This document shows, in pieces, positions 8,399-16,296 of a stretch of DNA of 37,851 bases. The notes below the pieces were generated by a model. It was not told where the DNA came from. It did not search any database and saw only the letters and a program-made list of their open reading frames with translations. This DNA comes from JAPKZH01 sp964537875 (GTDB lineage: Bacteria > Acidobacteriota > Aminicenantia > Aminicenantales > UBA4085). How positions within the stretch are numbered: position 1 is the first letter of the stretch; each line of letters opens with the position of its first letter. The DNA is taken from the NCBI GenBank assembly GCA_964537875.1, contig CAZIDN010000034.1:1-37851 (forward strand), given 5' to 3'. The translations under genes and the position numbers were made by a program.

Positions 8399-9835
8399 AT
8401 GAGAAAACAGATCACAGCCAAAAAGGTTTTCAGCGGACTTTTACTCCTGGCGCTCATATTCGGCGCCTCTTACGCCCAGAAGAACCCCAAAGACAAGTTC
8501 GTCTTCGGCCCTCTGAACCCGATCAAGATGCCCAATGTCCAAAAGGCCGAGCTACCCAACGGCTTGAAACTCCTCCTCGTCGAAGATCCCGAGTTTCCGA
8601 CGATCAATATCTATGCGATGGTCAGGACGGGCTCGGTTTTCGAGCCGGCCTCCAAGATCGGATTGGCGGCCATCACGGGATCGGTCTTGCGGACCGGCGG
8701 AACGAAGACCAAAACCGGCGACCAGATCGACAAGGAATTGGACACGCTGGCCGCGACCGTATCGACGGGCATCGGCCCGACCTCGAGCACCATCTCGGTC
8801 TCTGTCCTTAAAGAGGACTTTGACAAGGCTCTGGGGATCCTGGCGGACATCCTCACCGATCCCGCCTTTCCCCAGGACAAGATCGACCTGGCCAAGGTTC
8901 AACAGAGGACTTCGATATCCCGAAGAAACGATAATGTCGGCGGGATCGCGTCCCGTGAGTTCAACAAACTCATCTACGGCAAGGACAGCCCCTACGCCAG
9001 ACACACGGAGTACGCCAACATCGAGGCGATCACCCGGCAGGACCTTGTCGACTTCTATAACGCCTACTTCTATCCCAACAATGCGTCCATGGCCGTCTGG
9101 GGCGACTTCAAGACCAAGGACATGATCGCCAAGCTCGCGGCCGCCCTCGGCAAATGGAAAAAGGGCAAAGCCGCGGCCGAGCCTTGGCCCAAGGTCGCTG
9201 CGGAGGACAAATATACCGTCAATTTCGTCGACAAGCCCGACGTCAACCAGTCCAACATCATGCTCGGCCATCTCGGCGGCCTGATGAACAATCCCGACCT
9301 CCCCGCCCTCGACATCATGAACCAGATCCTGTCCTTCGAGCGCATGTTCAAGAGGATCCGCACCGACGAAGGCCTGGCCTACAGCGTCTGGGGAGCGTAC
9401 GGCGCCGGCTATATCTATCCCGGCGCTTTCAGCTGCGGCGCCCAGACCAAATCGCAATCCACGGTGTATGCCATCGAGCTCATGCTCAAGGAGATCAAGC
9501 GGATCATGGAGCAGGAGGTGAGCGACGAGGAACTGGCCAAGGCCAAGGATGGGTATCTCAATTCCTATGTCTTCAACTTCGAGAGCAAGGCCCAGGTCCT
9601 CAACCGGATGCTGACTTACGCTTACTTCGGCTATCCGCTCGATTTCACCGAAAAACAGAAGGCGGGCGTCGAGAAGGTCACCAAGGCCGATGTCCTGCGC
9701 GTGGCCAAGAAATACCTCAAGCCGGACAAGGTCCAGATCCTGGTGGTCGGCAAAAAGGAAGATTTCGACAAGCCTCTCTCCTCGCTGGGATCGGTAAACG
9801 TGATCGACATTGCCATCCCGACTCCAAAAAAATAG
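8399..9835 (+). CDS. Exported M16 peptidase-like partner lacking the zinc motif
   Basis: 478 residues with a signal peptide (about 1-22). Where the active subunit has GISHILEHMAF this protein has GLAAITGSVLR, so His, Glu and His are all lost. The C-terminal half keeps the Arg/Tyr motif of the inactive half (RIRTDEGLAYSVWGAY), known to bind the substrate terminus in heterodimeric M16B enzymes. With the preceding gene this is the classical two-gene M16 arrangement, in which both products are needed for one active chamber. A GGAG ribosome site lies before the ATG and the gene shares the promoter at 6804. Export of both suggests peptide breakdown in the periplasm. Confidence 0.9.
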   Translation: MRKQITAKKVFSGLLLLALIFGASYAQKNPKDKFVFGPLNPIKMPNVQKAELPNGLKLLLVEDPEFPTINIYAMVRTGSVFEPASKIGLAAITGSVLRTGGTKTKTGDQIDKELDTLAATVSTGIGPTSSTISVSVLKEDFDKALGILADILTDPAFPQDKIDLAKVQQRTSISRRNDNVGGIASREFNKLIYGKDSPYARHTEYANIEAITRQDLVDFYNAYFYPNNASMAVWGDFKTKDMIAKLAAALGKWKKGKAAAEPWPKVAAEDKYTVNFVDKPDVNQSNIMLGHLGGLMNNPDLPALDIMNQILSFERMFKRIRTDEGLAYSVWGAYGAGYIYPGAFSCGAQTKSQSTVYAIELMLKEIKRIMEQEVSDEELAKAKDGYLNSYVFNFESKAQVLNRMLTYAYFGYPLDFTEKQKAGVEKVTKADVLRVAKKYLKPDKVQILVVGKKEDFDKPLSSLGSVNVIDIAIPTPKK

Positions 9836-9957
9836 CTTGTAAAAATTATAAGATCTCTCAGAGCCTTTTCCCTCTCCCCATTTTTCCGCCATTTTGAACA
9901 GAAAATTCCTGTCAACGGAAGCGCCTTTCTATCCGTTTTGATATATATAGAGAAGAC

Positions 9958-10533
9958 ATGGACGAAATAAGTCTGATCCGGCTGGCCCAGAAAGGCGACA
10001 CGTTGGCCTTCCGGTCCCTCTTCGAGGAAAACAAGCAGCAGGTCTTTTCCATCGCCTTCCATTATCTCAAGAATGCCGAGGATGCCGAAGACGTCCTCCA
10101 GGATACTTTCATCAAGGCCTATCATGTTCTTCACAAGTACAGCCCGGCAAAAGGCGTGAATTTCGACTGCTGGCTGAACCGGATCTGCGTCAACGCCAGC
10201 ATAGACGCCTTGAGGAGGAACAAGGTCAGGGAAGCGCATTCCCTGGACACTGAGGAGGTGGTGGATGTGCGGGCAAACTCGCCCCGATCCAACCCGGAAA
10301 AAACCGCCCTGGACAAAGAAATCCGCGGCAAAATCGACCAGGCCCTCAACAAGCTTTCTCCCAAGCAGAGAATGATCTTCATCTTGAGACATTACCAGGA
10401 GTACAACACCAGGGAAATCGCGGAATACATGAACTCGACCGAGGGAAGCGTCAAAAAACACCTCTTCCGGGCCGTCGATACGATCAAAAAGCGCCTCAGG
10501 CGCTTGATCATGGAGAACGACTATGGACTGTAA
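9958..10533 (+). CDS. ECF-type RNA polymerase sigma factor
   Basis: 191 residues, the normal ECF size. Region 2 (about residues 10-90) shows the typical FRSLFEENKQQVFSIAFHYL helix and the acidic NAEDAEDVLQDTFIKAY block. Region 4 (about 125-185) has LSPKQRMIFILRHYQ and the helix-turn-helix NTREIAEYMNSTEGSVKKHL. It directs RNA polymerase to a small set of promoters and is presumably held inactive by the product of the next gene, whose start overlaps its end by 11 bp. Upstream there is only an AT-rich stretch with GATATATATAG; an ECF-type autoregulatory promoter could not be fixed with confidence. Confidence 0.95.
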   Translation: MDEISLIRLAQKGDTLAFRSLFEENKQQVFSIAFHYLKNAEDAEDVLQDTFIKAYHVLHKYSPAKGVNFDCWLNRICVNASIDALRRNKVREAHSLDTEEVVDVRANSPRSNPEKTALDKEIRGKIDQALNKLSPKQRMIFILRHYQEYNTREIAEYMNSTEGSVKKHLFRAVDTIKKRLRRLIMENDYGL

Positions 10534-11242
10534 AAACGTCACGAATCTCATCACTCTCTATCTTTACGGCGAGCTGGATGAAAAAGACCGGGCGGTCCTG
10601 GAGGGACATCTCCGGGAATGCCGGGCCTGCGCGGCGGAATTGGCATATACCAAAAAAGTATTCAAGCTCCTGGATGAACACCAACCGGCCGCGGCGCCCG
10701 AACCGAACTGGGAGAGCGCCTGGCAGAGAATCCATTCAGGGATTTTGGGGACCCCGGCAAAAAATAAAGCACCTTTGTTCCCACGTTGGCGGTGGATCTA
10801 TGCCGGATCGGCCGTTGCGGCGGTCCTTATCCTGGGGATTATCATCGGAAAATATTGGTTTACGCCGGCGCAGGAGCCCGTTCAGACGGCCTCCCAAATG
10901 ACTCCTTCGCCGGCGGGTCTTCAACCTGCCTTGAGCTCACACCTCGAAGATATCAAGCCGATGCTGCTCGAATACGCCCATTACACGGCCGGGGACCAAG
11001 GGACAAAAACGATCGTCATTGACGAAAAAATCGTCCGCGGGCTGCTCCTCCAGAATTTGCTGCTCAAGCGCATCCTGGCCGAAAAAAACCCGGCCGCGGC
11101 CGAGCTTCTGGACGACCTGGACCTTGTCTTAAAAGAAATTGCCAACCAGCCCAGCCAAGACCGACAGGCTCCCTCTCAGATCAAGGATCTCATCGATCAG
11201 AGAGGGATCCTTTTTAAAATGGAAATTCTGAAGACACTTTAG
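10523..11242 (+). CDS. Membrane-anchored zinc-finger (zf-HC2) anti-sigma factor
   Basis: 239 residues. The N-terminus holds the anti-sigma zinc-binding layout with Cys3 and HLRECRAC (His29, Cys33, Cys36). A single transmembrane helix follows at about residues 88-112 (GSAVAAVLILGIIIG), and then an extracytoplasmic domain of about 125 residues that is rich in Leu, Ala and Glu and probably helical. It would hold the sigma factor at the membrane and release it on an envelope signal. The ATG lies inside the end of the sigma gene (11-bp overlap) with GGAG before it, so production of the two is coupled. Confidence 0.9.
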   Translation: MDCKNVTNLITLYLYGELDEKDRAVLEGHLRECRACAAELAYTKKVFKLLDEHQPAAAPEPNWESAWQRIHSGILGTPAKNKAPLFPRWRWIYAGSAVAAVLILGIIIGKYWFTPAQEPVQTASQMTPSPAGLQPALSSHLEDIKPMLLEYAHYTAGDQGTKTIVIDEKIVRGLLLQNLLLKRILAEKNPAAAELLDDLDLVLKEIANQPSQDRQAPSQIKDLIDQRGILFKMEILKTL

Positions 11243-11252
11243 GAGGAACGCT

Positions 11253-12497
11253 ATGAAACAGACAAAAGGAATCATCTTGTGCTTGGCCTTCTTTTCTATT
11301 CTCGGCGGCTTCGCCTCCGCCCAGCAAAAGGAAAAGGCCAAGGATGCTTATGAGAAAGCCCGGGTCGTTTATGAGGAGGCTAAAAAAGCCATCTACGATA
11401 AAGCCTGGCCCAAGGCCATAACAGACCTGGAAAAAATCGCCAAAGAGTACTCGACCAGCGGCTATTACGGGGAATCGCTCTATTGGCTCGGGTACAGCTT
11501 GGACAAACACGCCGCTTCGCTCGAGAATATGGAGCTCCAGCTTGAGAAGAGGAAAGAGGCCATCGAACGATTGAATCAACTGCTTGAACAGATGCCCGAG
11601 AACTCTTGGGCTAGGGACGCCAGAATCCTCCAGATTCGGATCGCTGAAACGCTGGCCAGAAGCGGATTGTCGGAATATCAGAAATATATCAATGGCGCCG
11701 CGTTTGGAGGCGTGCTCGGCGGTATCGAAGGCGGCGTCCTCGGCGGTGTTGAAGGAGGCGTCGAAGGCGGAGTGCTTGGCGGCGTCCAGGGCGGAGTAGC
11801 GTTTGGTCAAAAGCGGCCTCCTGATCCAGATCTTGAGCTCAAGCTCGTCGCCCTCGACGCCCTGCTCCAGATGGATAAAGAGAAGGCCTTCCCCATTCTG
11901 GAAAAAATGGTCAAAGACGAAAAGAGGCCCGAACTCCGGGAAAAAGCTCTCATGGTCCTCGGCCAATCTCGCGACGCCAGGATCCTGCCGCTCCTGACCG
12001 AACTGGCCGTTTCGGATCCTTCCCCGAGAGTCCAGGATATGGCCGTGATGTGGCTCAGCCAGAGACACGATGAGGCGAGCTTAGACGCCCTTCTCAAGAT
12101 CTATGAAAAGGCCGTGGACGATAAGCTTAAGGCGCGCCTCTTCTACGGATTCGCCCAAAGCAATAATCCAAAAGCCCAGGCGAAACTCATCGAGATCGCC
12201 AAAAACGATAAAGATCTGAAGGCGAGAGAGCGTGCCCTCTTTTGGATCGGTCAAAGAGGGGGCGATGACGTTCTGGACCTCCTTATGGACATATATAACA
12301 AAACCGAAGATGCCAAGCTCAAAAAACAGATCATCTTTTCAGTTTCTCAAAACCGCGGCCCCAAAGCCGTCCAGGCCATGATCGCGATGGCCCGGAAGGA
12401 AAAGGACCTCGAGCTGAAAAAACAGCTCATCTTCTGGCTGGGCCAGAGCAAGAGCGAGGAAGCCATGAAATTCCTCAAGGAAATCCTGGACAAATAA
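11253..12497 (+). CDS. Exported TPR/HEAT-repeat protein with a GGVx tract
   Basis: 414 residues with a signal peptide (about 1-24). An N-terminal helical TPR-like region (about 30-145) is followed by a glycine-rich tract of tetrapeptides GGVL, GGVE, GGIE and GGVQ at residues 152-182. Then come about seven HEAT repeats with a period near 30 residues, recognised by ends such as ALFWIGQRGG and LIFWLGQSKS. HEAT arrays are protein-binding scaffolds; no enzyme motif is seen. The AGGAGG site overlaps the stop of the anti-sigma gene, so it belongs to the same operon and is a likely target or effector of that system. The GGVx tract is coded by a 12-bp tandem repeat. Confidence 0.85.
   Translation: MKQTKGIILCLAFFSILGGFASAQQKEKAKDAYEKARVVYEEAKKAIYDKAWPKAITDLEKIAKEYSTSGYYGESLYWLGYSLDKHAASLENMELQLEKRKEAIERLNQLLEQMPENSWARDARILQIRIAETLARSGLSEYQKYINGAAFGGVLGGIEGGVLGGVEGGVEGGVLGGVQGGVAFGQKRPPDPDLELKLVALDALLQMDKEKAFPILEKMVKDEKRPELREKALMVLGQSRDARILPLLTELAVSDPSPRVQDMAVMWLSQRHDEASLDALLKIYEKAVDDKLKARLFYGFAQSNNPKAQAKLIEIAKNDKDLKARERALFWIGQRGGDDVLDLLMDIYNKTEDAKLKKQIIFSVSQNRGPKAVQAMIAMARKEKDLELKKQLIFWLGQSKSEEAMKFLKEILDK
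11706..11798 (+). repeat. 12-bp tandem repeat coding for eight GGVx units
   Basis: Imperfect 12-bp units of the form GGNGGNGTNNNN are repeated about 7.75 times and code for GGV-L/E/Q steps (one unit GGIE). The unit is in frame, so changes in copy number would alter linker length without a frameshift. Confidence 0.8.
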
Positions 12498-12518
12498 ATT
12501 CGTGACAGGAGAAAACCA

Positions 12519-13733
12519 TTGAATCCCTTAAGGTATGACTCAAAAAACTCCCCCGGGAGAAACGAGGCGAGCCGGCGATTCCGGCGGCGTCATCGCCGGG
12601 TAGCTTGCGCCGTGGCCATCCCCTCTTTTTTTGCCGTTTTGTTTGTTTTGTTGTTTGTCCTTCCTTTGGCGACACAAGCCCGTCTTCTCTCAGGCGAAGC
12701 TCCCGGCTTTTTGAAAGGCAAGGTGGTTGACCTCAGCGGAAGCGCGGCAGCCCTGGATAAAAAAATTGAATCGGCACGCGGAGAAGCCCAAAAAGCCAAG
12801 GCCGGAGATCTTTATTTTACAGCCTATCTGTTTGAAAGCCGGCACAAGATCCATCGGGGATCTGAAGGCCGCGTCTCGGAAGGCTTTATAATCGGCACGA
12901 AAGAAGCCAAAATCAAGATCGAGGAAATCGGCAAAGGCAAAAACCTTGTGGATGTGGAAGGCCAAGCTGAAGCCGCCCCCGCACCGGCCGCCCTCCTATT
13001 CCTTCATTCGCAAAAAGACGGTCTTCTTGACGTTTCGCTTTTGGACCCGGACCAGAGCTACGACTTTTCCGATACCGCCGTTTACTGGCTGGGCCGGGCG
13101 ACAAACGACGAAAGCCTGACGCTCGTCGAAAAATGTTTTGAATCGGCAGGCTCGAAAACGCATCTTCAAGGCACTCTCGTTTTTATAACCAGCTGCCACC
13201 CGGGTCCGAAAGTGCCTGATTTCCTGAAAAAAGTCGCTCTCGGGAGCTATCCCGGCAAAGTCCGGGAATCGGCTGTTTTCTGGCTGGGCAATTACGGCGA
13301 CTCAAAAAGCCTTTCCTATCTCAAGGAGATTTTCGCCAAGGTCCAGGACACGGGCATTAAAAAACAGGCCGTTTTTGCCCTCCAACTCAGCAAGCAGAAA
13401 GAAGCTGTCGAAGAGCTGATCAGGATCGCCAAGAACGAGCCGAACCAAGATATCCGAAAGAGCGCCGTTTTCTGGCTGGGACAGAAAGCCTCGGCGGAAA
13501 GCATCAAAGCGCTCAAGGACATTGTCGACGAACCCAAAGAGGAGAGCGGGCTGAAAGACCAAGCCGTGTTCGCCATCAGCCGGCTGCCAAAAGAAAAGTC
13601 TGTCCCGATGCTCATCGACATCGCCAAAACAAACAAGAGCCCCTCGGTGCGGAAAAAAGCGATTTTCTGGCTGGGGCAGACGGGCGACGAGTCGGCCCTG
13701 AAATTCTTCGAGGAAATCCTGCTCAAGAAATAA
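12519..13733 (+). CDS. Exported HEAT-repeat protein, second of the pair
   Basis: 404 residues from a TTG start at 12519 that has AGGAG 7 nt upstream. The N-terminus is unusual: about 28 residues rich in Arg, then a long hydrophobic stretch (SFFAVLFVLLFVLPLAT), reading as a signal peptide or anchor with an extended basic n-region; a later in-frame start is possible. Residues 55-165 form a domain without recognised motif. From about 175 there are HEAT repeats with repeated AVFWLGQ/AIFWLGQ ends. The C-terminus (ALKFFEEILLKK) matches the end of the preceding HEAT protein, so the two are paralogues. The gene lies 21 bp after its neighbour and ends the sigma/anti-sigma operon. Confidence 0.82.
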   Translation: MNPLRYDSKNSPGRNEASRRFRRRHRRVACAVAIPSFFAVLFVLLFVLPLATQARLLSGEAPGFLKGKVVDLSGSAAALDKKIESARGEAQKAKAGDLYFTAYLFESRHKIHRGSEGRVSEGFIIGTKEAKIKIEEIGKGKNLVDVEGQAEAAPAPAALLFLHSQKDGLLDVSLLDPDQSYDFSDTAVYWLGRATNDESLTLVEKCFESAGSKTHLQGTLVFITSCHPGPKVPDFLKKVALGSYPGKVRESAVFWLGNYGDSKSLSYLKEIFAKVQDTGIKKQAVFALQLSKQKEAVEELIRIAKNEPNQDIRKSAVFWLGQKASAESIKALKDIVDEPKEESGLKDQAVFAISRLPKEKSVPMLIDIAKTNKSPSVRKKAIFWLGQTGDESALKFFEEILLKK

Positions 13734-13737
13734 AACC

Positions 13738-13803
13738 GGGGTCAAACCTACTCGTTACGCATCATTCTTCAGCGGAGCGTGCGTAATGAGTAGGTTTGAC
13801 CCC
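13738..13803. repeat. Long inverted repeat (23-bp arms) between convergent genes
   Basis: The arm 13738-13760 (starts GGGGTCAAACCTACTC) is complementary to 13781-13803 (ends GAGTAGGTTTGACCCC) over 23 bp, with one G/T pair, around a 20-bp loop. Such GGGGTCA...TGACCCC palindromes are typical of REP elements linked to Y1/RAYT transposases. It fills the gap between the HEAT gene and transketolase and could terminate transcription from both sides. No transposase gene is present here. Confidence 0.7.
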
Positions 13804-13808
13804 AATCA

Positions 13809-15638
13809 TCAGCCGACAAGAAATTCTTTGACCGCGCCCACGATATGCCTGGCGCTGATCCCGTATTGATCCAGAAGCTCATCCGGCTTTCCCGACCTCG
13901 GCAGCTCCCGAATGCAAAGATGCTTGATCGCGGCTTTTCCGGCCAGCGCCGCCGCTACGGCATCGCCTAGGCCTCCGCTTTCAAAATGGTCTTCGACGAC
14001 GATCGCCCGCCCTTGGCTTTCAGCGGTTTCCCTCAAGATATTTTCCTTATCGAGAGGCTGGACGGAATAGGCGTCGATGATCCGCACCTGGATGTTCTCT
14101 TTCTTCAGCTCCTCGTAAGCCTTCAATGCCTCGAATACGGTGATGCCGGCGGCGATGACCGTCGCGACATCAGTCGGTCCTTTTCTCAAGACTTTTGAGC
14201 CGCCGATCGGGAACTGCTCCTCTTTGGAATAAAGGAGCTGCGTCGCCGGCCGGGTCGTCCTCAGATAGCAGATCCCCTGATGTCGAGCCATGGCCTCAAC
14301 CAAGGCTTCTGTCTGAAAAGCATCGCTGGGATAAAGGACGACACAGCCCGGAATCGGCCTGAAAATAGCCAGGTCCTCCAGGCCCATCTGGGAAGGCCCA
14401 TCTTCGCCGATGCTCACGCCAACATGCGACCCGCACAGCTTGATATTGGAAAAAGAATAGGCGGCCATGCGAATTTGGTCATGGGCCCGGCTTAAAAAAG
14501 CGGCAAAGCTGGCCATGAACGGGATATATCCTTTGGCGGCCATTCCCATGCCCATGCCCACCATGTTCTGCTCGGCGATATAAGATTGGAATGACCTCTC
14601 GGGAAAATACTCGAAGAATTTCTCGGTGTAGGTGGAATTCTTGACATCGCCGTCCAGGACGACCACGGCGTTGTTGACCTTGCCCAACTCGCGAAGGGCG
14701 TAGCCGAAGGCAAGACGGGTCGCCGTTTTCTCCTTATAAGGGGTTCTCTCAAAGCCAAAGGCCTTGACGAGTTTCGGCTTGGGAACGCGCTTCGGTAGCC
14801 TCACGTACTTCGCGGCATCCACATCGGGCATCGGCCCGACCTCCTTGAGAGCAGCCTGGAGCTCGTCCTCCTTGAGCGGCTTGCCGTGCCAGCCGTTCCT
14901 GTTCTCGATGAAAGATACGCCCTTGCCTTTGATCGTCTTGGCCAAGATCACGGTCGGCTTGCCCTTCTTCCCGATCTTTTTGAATGCTTCCAGAATGGCA
15001 TCAACTTTATGACCGTTGACCTGCAGAACGTCCCAGCCGAAAGCCCGAAACTTTCTGGCATAGGCGGCAAGGTCATGCTGATGCATGGTCGCGTCGGACT
15101 GGCCCAGCCGGTTGACATCGACGACGGCGCAAATATTTTTGAGCTTTAGATAAGACGCCGCGTTGGCCGCTTCCCAAACCGCGCCTTCGGCGCATTCGCC
15201 GTCGCCCATCACCACAAACACTCGCCCCGGCGATTTGCCCAGCTTCATGGCCGCCGCCATCCCAACCCCGACGGAAAGCCCCTGGCCCAGAGATCCCGTT
15301 GCGGCTTTGATCCACTTCATCCGGGGCGTGGGATGGCCTTCCAGCACGCTCGAGATTTTCCGCAAATCCATGAGGTCTCTGAGAGGGATGATGCCGGCTT
15401 CAGCGTAGGCGGCCCACAGGATCGGAGCGGCGTGCCCCTTGGACAGGACCAGTTCATCATTGCCCCAGTCCTCGGGATCCTTGGGATTGAACCTCATCTC
15501 ATGAAAAAACAAGCAGGCGGCCAGCTCTGCCATCGACAGGCAAGTCGTGGGATGTCCCGATCCCGCCTTCCAGGTCATCATCAAAGAATGAATGCGGAGA
15601 CGCCTGGCAATTTTTTCCAGAACTTCGCGGCGGTTCAT
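13809..15638 (-). CDS. tkt: Transketolase, single-chain short form
   Basis: 609 residues, shorter than the classical form of about 660, with N-terminal TPP-binding and C-terminal pyrimidine-binding halves on one chain. Visible motifs are the early KAGSGHPTTCLSMAEL, the TPP motif GDGECAEGAVWEAAN with the downstream NRLG, and the catalytic Glu in FQSYIAEQNMVGMGMG. The C-terminal domain contains YSVQPLDKE and VVEDHFESGGLG. It transfers two-carbon ketol units between sugar phosphates in the non-oxidative pentose phosphate pathway, in the cytosol. GGAGG lies 10 nt before the ATG. It is monocistronic, with its own promoter and bounded downstream by a long palindrome. Confidence 0.93.
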   Translation of the reverse strand: MNRREVLEKIARRLRIHSLMMTWKAGSGHPTTCLSMAELAACLFFHEMRFNPKDPEDWGNDELVLSKGHAAPILWAAYAEAGIIPLRDLMDLRKISSVLEGHPTPRMKWIKAATGSLGQGLSVGVGMAAAMKLGKSPGRVFVVMGDGECAEGAVWEAANAASYLKLKNICAVVDVNRLGQSDATMHQHDLAAYARKFRAFGWDVLQVNGHKVDAILEAFKKIGKKGKPTVILAKTIKGKGVSFIENRNGWHGKPLKEDELQAALKEVGPMPDVDAAKYVRLPKRVPKPKLVKAFGFERTPYKEKTATRLAFGYALRELGKVNNAVVVLDGDVKNSTYTEKFFEYFPERSFQSYIAEQNMVGMGMGMAAKGYIPFMASFAAFLSRAHDQIRMAAYSFSNIKLCGSHVGVSIGEDGPSQMGLEDLAIFRPIPGCVVLYPSDAFQTEALVEAMARHQGICYLRTTRPATQLLYSKEEQFPIGGSKVLRKGPTDVATVIAAGITVFEALKAYEELKKENIQVRIIDAYSVQPLDKENILRETAESQGRAIVVEDHFESGGLGDAVAAALAGKAAIKHLCIRELPRSGKPDELLDQYGISARHIVGAVKEFLVG

Positions 15639-15680
15639 CGAATCATGTCCTCCCTTCCAATCATGAGTTCAGAAGGGCCC

Positions 15681-15709
15681 ATTATAATTTTTTTCTTGCT
15701 TGTCCACAA
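15681..15709 (-). promoter_or_regulatory. Sigma-70 promoter of transketolase
   Basis: On the minus strand TTGTGG (15709-15704) and a perfect TATAAT (15686-15681) are 17 bp apart. Transcription would start near 15674, about 36 nt before the transketolase ATG. It lies back to back with the rightward promoter at 15729-15757. Confidence 0.6.
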
Positions 15710-15728
15710 TACGGTTCCGGCCTCTCTG

Positions 15729-15757
15729 TTGCCAAGTCGGGCTAGTTCCTGTATGAT
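15729..15757 (+). promoter_or_regulatory. Sigma-70 promoter facing right, divergent from transketolase
   Basis: TTGCCA (15729-15734) and TATGAT (15752-15757) are separated by exactly 17 bp. The predicted start near 15764 is about 23 nt before a TTG-started small reading frame (15787-15924). No annotated-size gene follows, so it serves either that small gene or a short RNA. Confidence 0.5.
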
Positions 15758-15786
15758 GATATACGAACTTCCACGGGGATTAGGCC

Positions 15787-15924
15787 TTGAACTTCGTCGA
15801 GCTTTTGGACCTGGGAATCCGTCTTGAAGAAAAATTCTCTGCCTGTCAAAGACTTGTCGCAAGGGGATCAGTCCCACGCGAAAAGCTTGGTGGAGATTAT
15901 TTCCTCGCTCGCCAAATGAAATAA
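15787..15924 (+). CDS. Possible 45-residue small protein
   Basis: A short frame from TTG (15787) to TAA (15922-15924), directly downstream of a well-formed promoter. The product is charged and helical, with LLDLGIRLEEKF near the start and DYFLARQMK at the end, and reads more like a protein than random sequence. There is an in-frame stop just before the TTG and only a weak ACGGGG ribosome site. I do not recognise a family. It ends 20 bp from the stop of the ABC remnant on the other strand. It could instead be a remnant or chance frame inside a small RNA. Confidence 0.3.
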   Translation: MNFVELLDLGIRLEEKFSACQRLVARGSVPREKLGGDYFLARQMK

Positions 15925-15944
15925 GACCGTCTTCACCGTTTCAC

Positions 15945-16235
15945 TCACCAATCTTGGCCAGCAGGATCTTGAAGCAGAAAGATGATCCTGTCCGAGACCT
16001 CTTCCATTTCCTTCATATTATGGGACGTTAGGAGGATGGAGATTCTCTTCTCCTGCTTGATCTGCTTGAGGTATTTCCTGACTTTGTCGGCGATATCAGG
16101 GTCGAGGCCGGCGCCGTTCGGGCCGACGATGCCCACAATCTCGCTGGGATAGACCTCGAAAGAGACGCCATCGACGGCCTTGAAAGCTTTGAAAAGTTTG
16201 GTGATGGATTTGACTTCGACGACAGGCTCGGGCAT
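15945..16235 (-). pseudogene. ABC transporter ATPase remnant with internal deletion and a frameshift
   Basis: The first 43 residues are a normal ABC ATPase start (VVEVKSITKLFKAFKAVDGV, then GIVGPNGAG), but Walker A stops at GPNGAG and lacks KTT/S. The sequence jumps straight to GLDPDIADKVRKYLKQIKQE, the D-loop region that follows Walker B, and continues through the switch histidine (LLTSHNMKEMEEVSDRI). About 110-130 residues, including the Q-loop, the LSGGQ signature and Walker B, are missing. The join lies at GAG/AGL, so a short repeated GCCGG-type sequence could have mediated the deletion. After IIFL the frame shifts; the alternative frame reads FKILLAKIGE, a plausible native continuation. 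It cannot bind or hydrolyse ATP. No permease gene is nearby. Confidence 0.88.
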
Positions 16236-16296
16236 CCGTCATAAGATAATGGAATTCGGACCGGATGGCAAGCGTCCCGATTTCGAATGGGCTGCT

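Noticed and set aside
8552..9892. Long minus-strand open frame opposite the second M16 gene
   Set aside because: It is antisense to a clear protein-coding gene, has no signal, motif or ribosome site, and exists because of GC-rich codon bias.
9894..9957. ECF autoregulatory promoter upstream of the sigma gene
   Set aside because: GAAC and GTC elements are present but their spacing does not fit a standard ECF promoter, so I did not list it.
15635..15877. 80-codon minus-strand frame overlapping the transketolase start by 4 bp
   Set aside because: It runs across the transketolase promoter and shows no protein-like pattern. The transketolase promoter lies inside it, so coupling is unlikely.
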